Source: Episyrphus balteatus
Lineage: Eukaryota; Arthropoda; Insecta; Diptera; Syrphidae
Assembly: GCF_945859705.1 (NCBI RefSeq)
Contig: NC_079136.1
Location: 49,242,094 to 49,306,093 of the forward strand
Length of the DNA: 64,000 nt
Direction of reading: 5' to 3'
Position 1 is the stretch's first letter, and each line of letters starts with the position of its first letter. The notes beneath the pieces are model-generated. The model searched no databases and had not been told where the DNA came from. It saw only the letters and a program-made list of their open reading frames with translations. Positions 1 through 11,810 of this stretch are shown here, in pieces. A program made the translations under genes and the position numbers.

Positions 1-414
1 ACCATAAAATTATGCATAATATTTCTTTGTAGATATTTTCGCATCAGTGAAATTTCCCCCTACTCCCACCAGTTAATGACAATTTTGCAACCCTTTTTTT
101 GTTTTTGTTTTTCTCAATCAATTTGATTATGATAAAACTATGAGATGCAACTGTGCAATTTTGAACATGTCAATGGGATATGACAGAATTTTGATTAAAA
201 TTGAGAGACATGAGATGAACGTAGACTCTTAACTTGTTTGAAAATTAAAAGCTTTGCGGTTGTTCTATTGCCAGTTTATAGTAATTAAGGTTATTATAAT
301 CATTATTTATTTGTTTAAAGTAGGTATGTACGAATTGGTTTAATTTAGGTATTTAAGAATGTAGGTATGTACGAATCAATAGGCATAGTTATTTTCAAAG
401 TTTCTGAAAAATAA

Positions 415-800
415 TCGAACTCGAGATAACAATCAAACATGATATAAAAATGAGAGTGCGAAAAAAAGTGGGCTCCGCATTCCCTGCAGGCGATATTGGA
501 ATTTTATTTTTTAGGATCAAAATTAACGGAACCATCCATATAACCAAAAACTGACTTTTCTCAAAAACGGCTCTAAAAATTTTGATTATAAAATTTGTAT
601 GTGTAATGTGGCAAATAAGATCGTACTTTTGAAGTTGAAAAATATTTTTTTTGAACCGTTAATAACGGTACCACTGTCAAGGAATCGTTAATTACTCGGA
701 AACGATTAATTTGAAAAAGCAATATTAAGAAATCTTAAATTGACAAATAAGAACATTTTTCGAAAACTACATTTTTGGATTTAAAAAATCAAATTAGGTC
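415..800 (-). repeat. Family B repeat, partial degenerate copy
   Basis: Read on the minus strand, this matches the 3' half of the copies at 4974-5972 and 24422-25410. It has the GTTATCTCGAGTTCGA stretch, the remnant of the GGACCCACTTTTTT segment, the GGTACCGTTA motif and the 'gagccgttttt' segment. The last 50 bp or so of family B is missing and the copy fades out near 800. Confidence 0.6.
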
Positions 801-1075
801 AAATTTTTTTTTGTTTGAAAACAAAATAAGTACCTACCTACTTAATTTCATACAAATAAAAAAAAAAAAATAAATTCGAAAATTCTTAAATCAATATTTT
901 TTCTAAATATTTTAAATCAAAAAATAGATTTTTCAAAAACAATTACATACCCATTAAAAATAATTTTTCTGAATTTAAAACAATAAAAAAAGGTTATAGA
1001 ATATAAAAAAGGTATAATTGCCAATTGTACAAACTTGGTTCAGAAATTTACCTCTTCGATTTCGGCGGATTAGCT

Positions 1076-1144
1076 GTGAATCAACTTCGGTTGAAGCAAG
1101 GATGTGGCTATTTTTGCCACACCAGTGCTAAACCTCAGATTCAC
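1076..1144 (+). other. Compact predicted secondary structure with UUCG tetraloop
   Basis: A 69-nt block between two family B copies can fold as a closed multi-branch structure. The outer stem GTGAATC (1076-1082) pairs with GATTCAC (1138-1144). The first hairpin is CAAC-TTCG-GTTG (1082-1093), a C(UUCG)G tetraloop. The second is TGTGGC-TATTTTT-GCCACA (1103-1121). Local GC is higher than in the flanks. It could be a chance fold, a repeat end or a structured RNA; no known RNA family is recognised. Confidence 0.3.
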
Positions 1145-1186
1145 TTCCGATTTTATAAGATAAAACTCGCCCCATTTTTTCACTTG

Positions 1187-2220
1187 CGATATACATAGGT
1201 ACTATATACCAAGTTATGCATTCGTACAAAAAAAAAAGTTGAGATAACAATTTTTCATGACATTACGATGGTAGAGAATGCCAAAAAAGTGGGTCTCGGG
1301 AGCCCGTCTGTCCGTCTGTATGTATACGAACATACAGCCTAAACGGATGGGCCGATTGATGTCAAACTTGGTATGTTGTGTTATTTGGCGACTCTCCCGA
1401 GGGGTTTTTGGGCTTAATTTTTTTGGACCAAAAATAACGATCTTGTCGTAGTATAGTAAAGTTGAAATTTATCAAAAACGGCACCAATTTTTTTAATTTA
1501 ATTTTTTTGATTTTCGCGTTTCGAAGTTATTCAACTTTAAAATATAAAAAGTAATTTTTTCTAATTTTTTTCCGATTTTTTGAAGAAATTATTAGGTTTT
1601 TCAAAAAATTTGGCAAAATTTTCGAATATTTGTATTCTATGTTGTGTTTTGGTTTCACAGATTCTTTTATATAACTCTCAAACCCCTAATACTATCATAT
1701 TAGATTTCTTCTATAAATTCGAATTATTCATTTTTTCAACTAAAAATTATTTTAATTAATTTTTCGCGACCGTTTTTTTTTTTTTAATTTTATAAATGCA
1801 ATTTTGTAGAGCGTTCAATTTTATACAAGAAAATGATTAAATCTAGCCTTTTTGATGAACCATAAAAAAGATAAAAATTCTAAACACAAATACACAATCT
1901 TTCTTATACAAATCGTATGGTAAATAGAAATTATTTTTAAGAAAAATTTGAATTTTTTTTGAAAAATTAGATTTTCGAGAGCCGGACACTGATTTTTTTG
2001 GTTTAACATGTTGATTTCTACAAAATGGTATACCAATTTCAATTTAAAACTTTTTTTTTCAAAAAAATTATTTATAAAAAACTAGTTTAAAAAAAAACGA
2101 TTTCAAATTTTTACTCTAAAAATGCATATTTATGAAAAAAAAAAAAAATGAAATTGCATACTTGTTTTGGAGGGCAATTTGATTTCAGATATTGTTTTAT
2201 TCATTTAAAAAACGATTTTT
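1187..2220 (-). repeat. Family B repeat, near full length
   Basis: On the minus strand it ends with the family B 3' signature CCTATATCGCAAGT (plus strand ACTTGCGATATACATAGG at 1187). It holds the pieces seen at 24422-25410: GTTGAGATAAC, the GGGTCTCGGGA segment, the TTGGCGACTCTCC segment, and at 2160-2195 the 'gcatacttgttttggagggcaatt' region. The GACA tract is reduced to GTCTGTCCGTCTGT. The first 100 bp or so is not recognisable. The piece at 1800-1850 resembles the foldback arm unit at 23191, so the copy may be mosaic. Confidence 0.7.
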
Positions 2221-4274
2221 ATGTGTTGTGCATTTTATTTTTGTTTTTGTTTTAAGAAAATCGTAGACGCACATCCAACTTTGTAAAAGTCATTGCAATC
2301 GTCATATTTCGCTTGGGTTTAAAATTATAAACTAAATTATCAACTAAGTAAGAAAATATCGGAATCTTTAAAAAAATTGTATCAACATTTTCAAAGTTCT
2401 TTAAAACTCCTTCAAAAAATAAATTTTTTTATTGCTTTCATTGCAAATAACAAAAATTAAAAATTTCAAAAAATTTCCAAAAACCAAAAAAAGTTTTTCT
2501 TAAATTGGTTACAGGCACAATAAAATTTTACAAGATTTGAATTTTAGCCAATTCTACTAGCTCAGTAACTTTTTCGATTTTGTATAGGAAAACAGTGCAT
2601 ACAATTTGGTAATTCATATATTTATTACACAGTTATTTATTAAAATAGCCCAATGACTGCTAATGTGGACTGCAATGTTATTAAAAAGTTTATAGTCCCT
2701 TAATATTTTTGTTAAAAATAAATTGTCAAAATTACATACACGCTTTTAAAATCCTCTTTACAATATTTATAATAAAATTCTTTTGGAATTTAAATTCTAA
2801 ATTATATAAATGAAAATCCTTGTGCACACACATTGTCATCCAGTTGGTACTTTTTTTTTTGTTTAGGTTTAAATATTTATTTTAGGAATTAATTAATACA
2901 TGTACGAGCTATGTATATCTTTTATTTTTTGGTTGGATAAGTAGAAAAGCAAACTGTCAGGTTTAGTAATTAGGATTTGGATACAATTTCATTTGGAATG
3001 TTTGCTTTTCTTATGTAATCAGTTACACACACTCATTGTTGTAATTAAACTGTTGGAACTTTTTTATACTTTTTCACGTTCGCCATGCCGCCACCACATC
3101 GTGGAAAATGCTCAACTTACCCCTACGCAAACGAAATTATTTAAAGCTATGGTCCTGTTATTAAAAGAAAATCCAATGCTATTTTTATCAAATACCAAAT
3201 GTACCTTTCTCATTTTTTTTTTTAATTTATACCCGGAAAATTTTGGCAAAAAGCCATTTTTACCTTTATTATTTGAAGGACTTTTGTGACTTCATTGGAT
3301 GATAAGGATGGTTAAAGAAGTTGCCACGCGTAAATGTCCTTTTTTTTTGCTTACCACTGAATGCTAATTAGATTTACCAAAAAGGAATCCTACATCCTTT
3401 TTGATATTTTGCTTTTATATCAAAATTAGCTAAATATTAATCATAGATAAAATAGCAGTTTTTTTTTTAAATTTCTGAATAATAGCAATTTTTTCGTTTA
3501 TTGTCCAACATTTCAAGAAAATAATTTTTCCCAGCTGGATGGAGAAAAAAAAATTATGAAATATCCTTGCATTTTCTTTACACGGATTTAAATTATAAAG
3601 CTACCTCTTCTTCACCTATGAATACTACCAACCCTTTCTACTTATTTAAAAACAGATGTTGTATTGTGAAAATGCATTTCTGGGTATGGAAAACAATCTG
3701 CTGAAAAGTTCACAGTATCCTTTGTTTTTTTTTTTTATTTTTTTTTTATATTTTGCAATATACTTAAGCTTATTGTGTTTTCCAACAAAGAATATCCAAT
3801 TTCCCAAAATAATAAAATATTTTTGAGTAAGAAAATCCCTTATATACAGTTCCGTTCCGCTACTTTTTTTTTTTATTTTTTGTAATCTAATATAACTTAA
3901 AAGCATCAAATGGAAACTTTAATGGCATGACTTCATGTTCTTATAAATTGATGGAATATTTGATAGACTTAAAATAAGAAGAGAATAAAGAAGAGTAGAA
4001 AGAAGAAAAATACATTGAAAAATATTAAATTCAATGACACTGTAAGAATGTATTAGAAACTTGAGAAACGATTTTTGGGGATGAATTTGATTTTTTGTTT
4101 TGTTTTCATTTGCAATCATATTTTTGGGACGTTATTATTTTTTAAGTTTATAATAATAGTTACCTACTGATTAATGTCTTCTAATCTTACAAAATTTTCA
4201 AATAAAATACTTAAACTTTTTTCTAAAAACATATAATAGCATAATCGATGAAACCCGACTGCATCCACAAATAA
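2221..4274. other. AT-rich stretch without recognised gene
   Basis: Low-complexity A/T-rich DNA with poly-T and poly-A runs. Short open frames here lack splice context and protein-like composition. A small GC-richer patch at about 3075-3130 is the only exception. Nothing was assigned. Confidence 0.6.
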
Positions 4275-4279
4275 AATGT

Positions 4280-4312
4280 AATACTGGGTCGAACGTTCTT
4301 GCTCTTATAATA
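4280..4312 (+). repeat. Family B 5' end fragment
   Basis: ACTGGGTCGAACGTTCTTGC matches the 5' tip of family B (CTGGGGTCGCACGTACTTGC at about 4980). Only the tip is present. Confidence 0.5.
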
Positions 4313-4973
4313 AAAAGTAGGTACATAAATATTAGCTTACCAATGGAATTTTAACTATTTGTTTAGAAATCAGAATCAAAATTTAAAATATCATCATCAC
4401 AAACATTTTTTTCCAATTTTTTTTGTTGAAAATTTGAATAAACACAATACTTTTAAATGATAAGAAATATCTAAAATATCTGTTTTTGACGTGATAACGT
4501 CTTATAAATCGATGAACCATGGCAGCCACCAAAAAAAAGTGACGCCATTTTCTAACGTTACACTCTCGCACTTTCGCAGTGCGGCAAAAATTTTCAATTC
4601 AAAATTAAAAATAAACTATTAGAGATACAAAAATCTTCTAAAGCTTATATGAAAGATAATAACCTAAAGCTTAATTCAAATTAAGGATTTTTAAAAATTC
4701 CGTCATTTAATAGGGTAAACAGGGGTAAAACGGAAAGATGAAATTTGGGCTAAAATCTAAACGCGAAGTCGTAGAGAATTGCCATAGATAGATGAGATTA
4801 ATTTAAGAATAACTGCATTTAAGAAAAAATTCTAAAAAATTTTGAAATTAAGGTATAACGTTTTGTTTGAACGTTGTACACGTGTTTGGGCTATGACAAA
4901 ATGATGATTTTGGGTAAAGGAAATTTTTTTTGACAATTCTAAAGGTGCCAGGTGAAAGACGAGAAAAATAAAT

Positions 4974-5806
4974 TGCACGACTGGGGTCGCACGTACTTGC
5001 TTCTATGCTTAAAGTAACTATAATGTTAAAGCTTTTTATTCAAGAAATTAAAAATTTGATATTTTGAAGAAATTTCATAAGTAGTATAAAAAAATTAAAT
5101 CTGTTTTTATAATTAATAAAACTCCGTTTTAAAATATCTTAAAAAAAAAACAAATATGCCATTTTATTTCTCGTATAAAAAGGTATTTTTAGAAAAAAAA
5201 TTTTGAAAATTGTAGGAGCCGTTTTTTAAAAAAATAATTTTTTATATATAAAATTTTTTTAACATTTTTCAAAAAAAAAGTTGGTATGCCATTTTGAAGA
5301 AATAATTAATTTACACATAAAAACTAAATTTCAAAATTTTGCATTGATCCGTTTTCAAAAAATTGATTTTTCAAAAAAAAAATTTGAAATATTTTTTAAA
5401 AAACCAAAAATGCGTTTTTTGAAAATTTTCTAAAATTTTAATATTATCTTTACTTACACACATTTGTATAAAAATTTTCATTTAAATCGGGTTAATTTTG
5501 TACGAGATATTCAGAAACGAAAAAAACCGTTCTATGACAGGTACCGTTAATAACGGTACAAAAAATATTTTTTTATTTAAAAAGTGTGCCCTTATGTGTA
5601 GTATTACACACAAAAATTTTAAACAAAATCGTTAGAGCCGTTTTTGAAAAAAATTAACTTTTCTATTTCCGTTATATGGCAGGTACCGTTAGTTTTGGTC
5701 ATAAAAAAAAAATTTCAATTTCCCCTCTAGGGAATCACCAAAAACTGCTAACTACCAAGTTTGAAGAAAATCACTTCACTCGTTTAGGCTGCAGCTCCAG
5801 ATAGAG

Positions 5807-5851
<45 letters not shown>

Positions 5852-5972
5852 ATTGCCGGACCCACTTTTTTGGCATTCTCCATCATCGTAATGTCATGTA
5901 AAATTGTTATCTCGAGTTCGATTTTTTTTACGAATCCTAAACTTGCCCTATAGTACCTATATCGCAAGTAAA
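4974..5972 (+). mobile_element. Family B element, full-length, inserted in family A
   Basis: It starts TGCACGACTGGGGTCGCACG and ends CCTATATCGCAAGTAAA, as does the copy at 24422-25410. Both borders are defined by the host element: uninterrupted family A (60640-60700, minus) joins the two flanks directly across an A-rich tract, so any target duplication is hidden there. It carries repeated GGTACCGTTA motifs, a GACA microsatellite and the segment GACCCACTTTTTTGGCATTC. No transposase frame is seen; the superfamily is unassigned. The two tips share only a short ACTTGC in inverted orientation. Confidence 0.8.
5807..5850. repeat. (GACA)n microsatellite inside family B
   Basis: About ten ACAG/GACA units with one interruption. 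Homologous tracts sit at the same place in the copies at 25224-25288 and, much reduced, at about 1306-1322, so the tract belongs to the element and has expanded differently in each copy. It produces spurious Cys-Leu-Ser-Val repeats when translated. Confidence 0.9.
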
Positions 5973-7184
5973 AATTAAGCGTCTGATACGAATTTTTTTC
6001 TAACACTCCGTGTTTCGAAATATGAATTTTTGAAAAACACTTTGCTTTTTAGGGTATTTTTGGGTAGTTTTTGATTTGTAGCTTTTTTTTGGAGCGTTAA
6101 AAAAATCTCAAACTTATAGGACATGTAGGTTTTGGCTTTATGCATACATGTGCAAGAATTTGGAATCGTTTAGTGAGTTTTGAATGAATAACGGAAGAAA
6201 CAAGTTTCTAAAAAACACGTTTTTTGACAGTTTTTAATCGATTTTCATCGTTTTTTTATTTTTATCTTTTTTTCTTTAAAAGATACAGGAATAAAGTATA
6301 TGGAATAATGATAGACCATAACTACGACTATATATGTGCGAAGTTTCAATCATTTTTGTAAACAAAATTTTGAGATAACGGCAAAATAAATTTTAGAATT
6401 CAACAGGTTATAACTTTTGAGCAAGAGCAGATAGAAATTTTATTAAACTTTTATGAGCATCCTGATACAATTACCTTTCATTTGGTATATCAAACATAAC
6501 GGTAGATTAACTACAAGCTACACAATGTTAAATCAAGAAACTTGCGAAAAACCTCAAAACACCAGTTCGACATGGTTGACTTTAAAAAATTCTTACTTCT
6601 CTTGTAGTCATCTTTGAAATGAGATTGATACACATGGAATATATTTTTTATAGGTTGCCAAACAAAAAAATTGATTCCATAGCCTGAGAACATAATCATT
6701 AATGTTTTTTTTGCTTTTCTTAATGAAATTTGATCGAGTTCAAAAAATTCTAGCTCTTTTTGTAGGTGTCTCATAAACCTGATCGATATATGTATTTTGA
6801 GCTAAGACAATAAGCTTTCAGATGGTATAAAATTTTGTATGGGTTGTTGGAAAAAAAAGGAATTAATGACATGAGAAGTTAAAAATTCATTTTTTTTTTT
6901 TGAAGGGAAGAAGCCTTTTGAAAATGAGCCCGAGTATTCTTGATTGTTCTAAGTCCCATCATAATTTGTTCTAAGTAGACTTTTTATTTAAGAAAAAAAA
7001 CGTACTTGTATAGAAATTGTTCTATGTCCAATTTTGGGTTTTTAGTTTTAAAAAATATTTAAAAATAGTATGCACCTACTAACGAGGTAAACTTGTATAT
7101 TTTATTCAAGAGAAAAGAACAAACTTTATAAAAAATATAACTTGAATGGCAAACGAGCCATCTAATAATATCAATGATTTTCTA

Positions 7185-8175
7185 AAGCGTTAGATTTCGA
7201 AATATGATTTTTTGGAAAACACCTATTTTTCAGGGTTTTTTTTTTTTTAGTGTTTTTTAGTTTTAAGAAATTTTTAAAGTATAAAAAAAAATCTTGAACT
7301 TTCAGGATTAATAGACATTACTTATGTGTATAATTAAAATAATTTTTTTAGTAAAAACAAATTTTGTGCCCCAATTTTTTTTGGATATATATAGATGAAT
7401 GAAATTTATACAGTGGATAGATAATAGACAGAATTTGTTCCAAATTTCAATACCTAATTTTCACATAAAAAATAAATTCAGCTATAATCGTAAAAGAATG
7501 ATCTTTTTTTGATAATCGACATCTTTTTAACTAGACAACTAAGACATTTTATTTAACTTTATTTCACATATTCTGTTAATATAACCTTTAAAAAGTTTTT
7601 TATGAAATCTGATAACAGCTCTTTTTGTAGATGTCATACAGAAATGATTGTGGTATATACTTTTAGCTTAACAAATAAGCTTTCAAATAGTATACAATTT
7701 GTAGTAGATTGTTAGGTAAAACACTTACAAAATGTTGTGCGAAGAAAAAAATGTTATTTTTTTTACTTTTTTTTCATGAATAATTAGTTATTTGAAGAAA
7801 TCATTATTATACTCAGAACATAAAGACTTGAATACAATTATATTCTTTAGAATAGATGGTTCAATTTTTTTTGTAAACTTTTCATTTTGACAAATGTAAT
7901 AAAACAAAACGTACCAAATTTATTTTCGACTTTTTTGTGTAAAATCTGATTGACTTCAAAAAAATTATTTATTTTTTTTTTCTAAAAAACGCACAGATAT
8001 ACAAAAATCTTAATCTTTAGCTATATTATAAATCTTATGTTTCTTTTTTCAAGAAAGTTGACACAAAAATAATTTAAAACCATTTTTTAAAGCACACAAT
8101 CTGTTTTCTTATGACGTAATCACGTTAAATTATATATCGTCCGTAAACCGGCTTTACAGACAACCACTTTTTTAA
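7185..8175 (-). mobile_element. Family A element, older and diverged, 3'-truncated
   Basis: The minus strand begins at 8175 with the family A 5' end (GGTTGTCTGTAAAGCCGG, then ACGTGATTACGTC) and follows the family to the 'tttcgaaatatgattttttggaaaacacc' region at about 7190. Identity is visibly lower than between the other copies. With the younger 5'-truncated copy at 4487-6903 it forms a head-to-tail pair separated by about 280 bp. Confidence 0.65.
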
Positions 8176-8373
8176 GTTGAATTTTTTAAGGATTTGACGA
8201 CAAAACAAAAATCAATAAACCCTATACAAATTTAACAAATCGTTCACTGTCCTTCACCCTTGTCCGACTTTATCAGTCTTCTATTGATTTTTATTCTAAC
8301 CCAATGACTCTTAACATAGTACTAACTCACTCAAAGTCTACGAAGAAAAAAATTGACAAATTCTAATAAAAAA

Positions 8374-8569
8374 TTAGGTAATTGACTTCAGCAAACGACT
8401 CCGAACGTAACCTCTCTGAGCTCTGATATCCCATAATCCATCTTCCACTTGATTTGATTTATCTTTGTCAATCGATGTGGTCACAGAAAGAGCTACGACT
8501 AGGTATCTGCCCTCTGGCTCATGCATGATGGTCAAAAATCTTTCTATATATTCCACCAAAATGATGTCT
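8374..8569 (-). CDS. Candidate terminal exon, unrecognised protein
   Basis: An open frame on the minus strand ends with TAA at 8374-8376 and is open back to 8601. The composition is balanced and protein-like, unlike the Lys/Phe/Ile-rich frames elsewhere, and includes ...GRYLVVALSVTTSIDKDK and ...VEDGLWDIRAQRGYV. A possible acceptor CATCAG ends at 8570, but it implies a phase-2 intron, which does not match the phase-1 donor at 9024. It is therefore not shown to belong to the same transcript. No family is recognised. It could be a chance open frame in a GC-richer island. Confidence 0.2.
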
Positions 8570-8675
8570 CTGATGGCTAAAGGATTTTGGGCGCCATTAT
8601 TTCAATGACTTGACTGGACTATTTACAATTTGAATCCTAGCCAAGCGACTCGAAAGCAAATCGAATAGACAAGAT

Positions 8676-8764
8676 TTATAAATCGCTTCTCTTACACAAT
8701 ATACAAAAGCTTTGCCAATCCTTCAACGTTTCTCTGGATTGCGGACGTTTCGTTCGTTCGTCTT
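8676..8764 (-). CDS. Candidate small exon with basic cleavage-like sites
   Basis: On the minus strand, an acceptor-like TTCAACAAG ending at 8765 would join the phase-1 donor at 9024 across a 260-bp intron. The joined frame continues EDERTKRPQSRETLKDWQ, then ...CILCKRSDL and TAA at 8676-8678. Lys-Arg pairs and two nearby cysteines recall prohormone tails, but no known peptide motif is seen. The acceptor is weak. A polypyrimidine stretch formed by the C-runs (8850-8868 on the minus strand) lies upstream. The exon is speculative. Confidence 0.15.
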
Positions 8765-8849
8765 CTTGTTGAATTTGAAGCACATGGCAAATAAGTTCAA
8801 AAATTGAAGAGGAGCTTGCCAATTGATGTCGTAGAATGTGAAAATCGTG

Positions 8850-8868
8850 GGGGGGGGAAAGGGGGGGA
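8850..8868 (+). repeat. Poly-G tract, possible G-quadruplex
   Basis: Two long G-runs separated by AAA in a strongly AT-rich background. It lies between two minus-strand candidate exons, where it would read as a C-rich pyrimidine tract. Confidence 0.6.
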
Positions 8869-9024
8869 AGAATGTGTGTATCTTTTCATTTAATATAGAG
8901 ACTTTGCTCCCTCTTTTTTCCTGGGAACTATAACTACGTTACCGGACACTATTATCCAAGAATAGATTGCTTGGTAATCGTTTTACAAAACACAAGAGAT
9001 TACCCTGAAATCCTGAACACTTAC

Positions 9025-9288
9025 CAGTTAACAGTTTGCTGGCTATATAGCCAGCCAGTTTTATTGCATCATTTTCATCTAATCCTCCCGAGAATGGGGC
9101 AGCTCTATATACCCTAGATACACTCACTGACGGTTGATGGTGACTGCGATGCTGTGGATGGTGGGACATAAAATAATCATTTTCCCGTCGAGCAATATTG
9201 GCTGCCGGCTGGTTGGCTGCTGTTGGATAGGTATCCCAGATAGAGTGTTTTGTATCTATCTTCAGGATTAAATAATTAAGACGAGACA
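9025..9288 (-). CDS. Candidate internal exon with canonical splice donor, unrecognised protein
   Basis: The minus-strand frame ends exactly at a consensus donor (CTG/GTAAGTG, intron from 9024, phase 1). Residues are balanced and include ...NIARRENDYFMSHHPQHRSHH, then SVSVSRVYRAAPFSGGLDEN and DAIKLAGYIASKLLT, an amphipathic-looking segment just before the donor. The frame has no ATG start here and is open upstream to about 9345, so the 5' border is uncertain; acceptor-like sites lie at about 9235 and 9266. The region is clearly richer in GC than its surroundings. I do not recognise the family. The alternative is a chance open frame of about 88 codons plus a chance donor. Confidence 0.35.
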
Positions 9289-9345
9289 AAACTTTTAGCC
9301 ATCGCGTCCCAACGCAGCTCCCCGCATCAGCAAAAATAAAAAAAA

Positions 9346-11810
9346 AAAAGCAGTAAAGGGGTTAAGCAAAAACATCACATCAAAATATGTAACAGCTCAC
9401 AGGACCTCATCCTGATTACATAGTTTTTTTTTGTTCATTCTTTTGTATCTCTTCGCTTCAACTTTAATAATAAATCTTTGAGTGGAATTTTATTATAATT
9501 GCTACAGCTATGAGCTTATGAGAATTTTATTAGACACGATGGGCCATTTCAATCGACATTGAGCACTTATTTTTATCCTTGAATGGGTTTCATTGGTGTG
9601 AGAGTCTCTATTTAAATTATCTTTTTCTATCCTTTCATTATGTTTGTTTCCTTATTTTGTTGCTATACTGTTTAAGAACAAAAGCAGTTTAATGAGGCAT
9701 GAAATTTATTGATTCACCCGAAATTATGTTCTCATTATGGTGGTTACCACCAATGCCACTCATTTGACTGCGTTGCCTTTTCCAAATGTCAGCAATTTTG
9801 TATGTGGTAAGAGTGGGTTGGTTTTGGTCTGGTATTTTGTTTTTTTCGGCCTTGAAAATGATTTAAATGAATTTATAAAAGCATTTTTTTTAATGGCACA
9901 ACGGGTTGAGTATCCATTTCCATATAAAACAACACAAAAAAAAAAAAATTATAACTGTTTCCGAAAAAAAATTTAATTAAAAAATTAATTATGCATTTAG
10001 AATCTGTTTTCTGTTTCCTTTTTTTCCAGAAAAAAAAGGATTGCACACATTTTTGCGGAATTCTAATTTGACAAGGCTTTTAGGGTTGACCATATTGTAT
10101 CAGGATGTGTATAGTGGTAAAAAAAAATAGAGAAATGTTAGCAGATTCATATTTTTTAATTTAATTTTTATTAAATTAAATTAAAGTAGGTATAGAAACA
10201 TGATTTTAAATGAGTTATGATGGATTTTGGTAGTGGTTTTTGCTTTTTTTTTATTTGTTGCTGAAGGTTAGTTTGTTGGTGCTCAGGAGTCCTCTTAAAA
10301 TAGTTAAAATGAGTGAATTTAATTTTGGAATATAACTTAATTTTAAATTTGGCTTGTGATTAATGGAACGGACATTACACATTTTTCTGCACTAACTGAT
10401 AGTGGACTGTTTTGTAGAAATATTGTTTAACTTTCTACAAATGTTCTTAGTTGTGCAAAATCCTCTTCGTCATAGATTTTAAGAATTTATTTATTTGGAA
10501 TGAAAAAACAAAAATTCAATCGGTAGAATTTTGAAATACATAAATAATCCACTTTAAAAAGGACCCGAATTAGTTATCACTGTTGCTTAAACATTGAACA
10601 ATGTTAATGGAAAAAATAAAGATCTTGTGAAAACTATGTACCTATCATGTTAACATTTTAACCTGGAAAATCTGTTTGAAAATAATAATAACATGGGAAT
10701 ATGTAAGATTCTGTTTGTTTTTACATGATTTTTTCTCTGTAATTGTGTTTATAACGATGTATACAACGATGATTTGTATGAAAATTCAATAATAAATAAA
10801 AGCAAGCTTTTTAAGTTTTTCATGAAAATTCAATATTCCATGGTAAATATAATTAATTTTTTGATTATTTTTGATTCTCATATGATGTATTAAATATGTA
10901 GGCAGTTCAAAAAAATGCATAAATTTTCCATGTAGTGCAATGGTATAGTTTCAAAAGTGTTCTTTTTAACGGAAAAAAACACCCTTTAACCCAAAATATT
11001 TTGATGATCATATTTTATTATTTTTTTCTATGATTTTATTTTTTTTTTTTAATACAAAATTTTTAGAAAAGGGATTTTGAAAATTTTTTTTTCTAAAAAT
11101 TCATTAATTTAAACCATTGGAAAATATGTTTTTTTAGTTTTAATAACAAATCTAATGTTATTTTTAAATTTTCTTATAAAATCAAATTAAAAATATTTTT
11201 ACATAGGTAATATAAATTAAACATTAAAATGGTGTTATCGGATTCAATCAGACTGACTTCGATATTAGAATCTTATTCCATGATTAATTTAAAATGTTTC
11301 TAACACAAGAATTTAAATGAAATAAGAAAGAAGACACTTATTATTGTCAAAAGCTTCAAGTTAGTATAGAACTATGTTTACCAACTTTCTGTGGCAATAG
11401 CTCTATAAGGTTGAATTATTTGACTCCATGTCATACAATGAAGGAACTCTCGAATATATCGCGAATAAATTTTGTGACTTGATCATTTATATCTTGTCTG
11501 GTCTATATTTTAAATATCTCAAAAATGTGCTTTAAAAAAAATATCATTTTCTTATTATTAAGGAATATAAACCTTATGTAGTAAAAAAAAAATCACGTAT
11601 ACGCCACAGTGACCACACAAAGCTGGTTTTGTTTTTACAATGTAGTTTATCATGTTTTATGTCTATTATATTTTTGAATATTATAAATGATCTCAGAGTG
11701 TACAACTAGATCAAATGTAATAAAATATGACGGCAAGAAAAAAAAGGAAAAAGACCTTTTCTTACAATGATGAAGAAATTGCGGAAAATGTTGAACAAGA
11801 TAACACTTTA
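9346..11810. other. AT-rich stretch without recognised gene
   Basis: Mostly unique A/T-rich sequence. A short motif GTATACGCCACAGTG at 11595 recurs at 63564 and, as a variant on the opposite strand, at 35759 and 38993. No open frame has coding character. Confidence 0.55.

Larger units (their letters stand above)
4487..6903 (-). mobile_element. Family A element, 5'-truncated, split by family B insertion
   Basis: Reading on the minus strand, the element's 3' end lies at 4487, with GACGTTATCACGTC preceded by the GCCATGGTTCATCGATTTAT block and the hairpin CGCACTTTCGCAGTGCG (about 4565). The body follows the copy at 11811-13648 closely, is interrupted at 4974-5972 by family B, and resumes at 5973. 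It runs to about 6903, inside what would be the 5' quarter of the element. The 5' terminus GGTTGTCTGTAAA is absent at this end. No coding capacity is visible. Confidence 0.8.

Noticed and set aside
5807..5850. CRISPR-like array from regular GACA spacing
   Set aside because: It is a simple tetranucleotide microsatellite without spacers.
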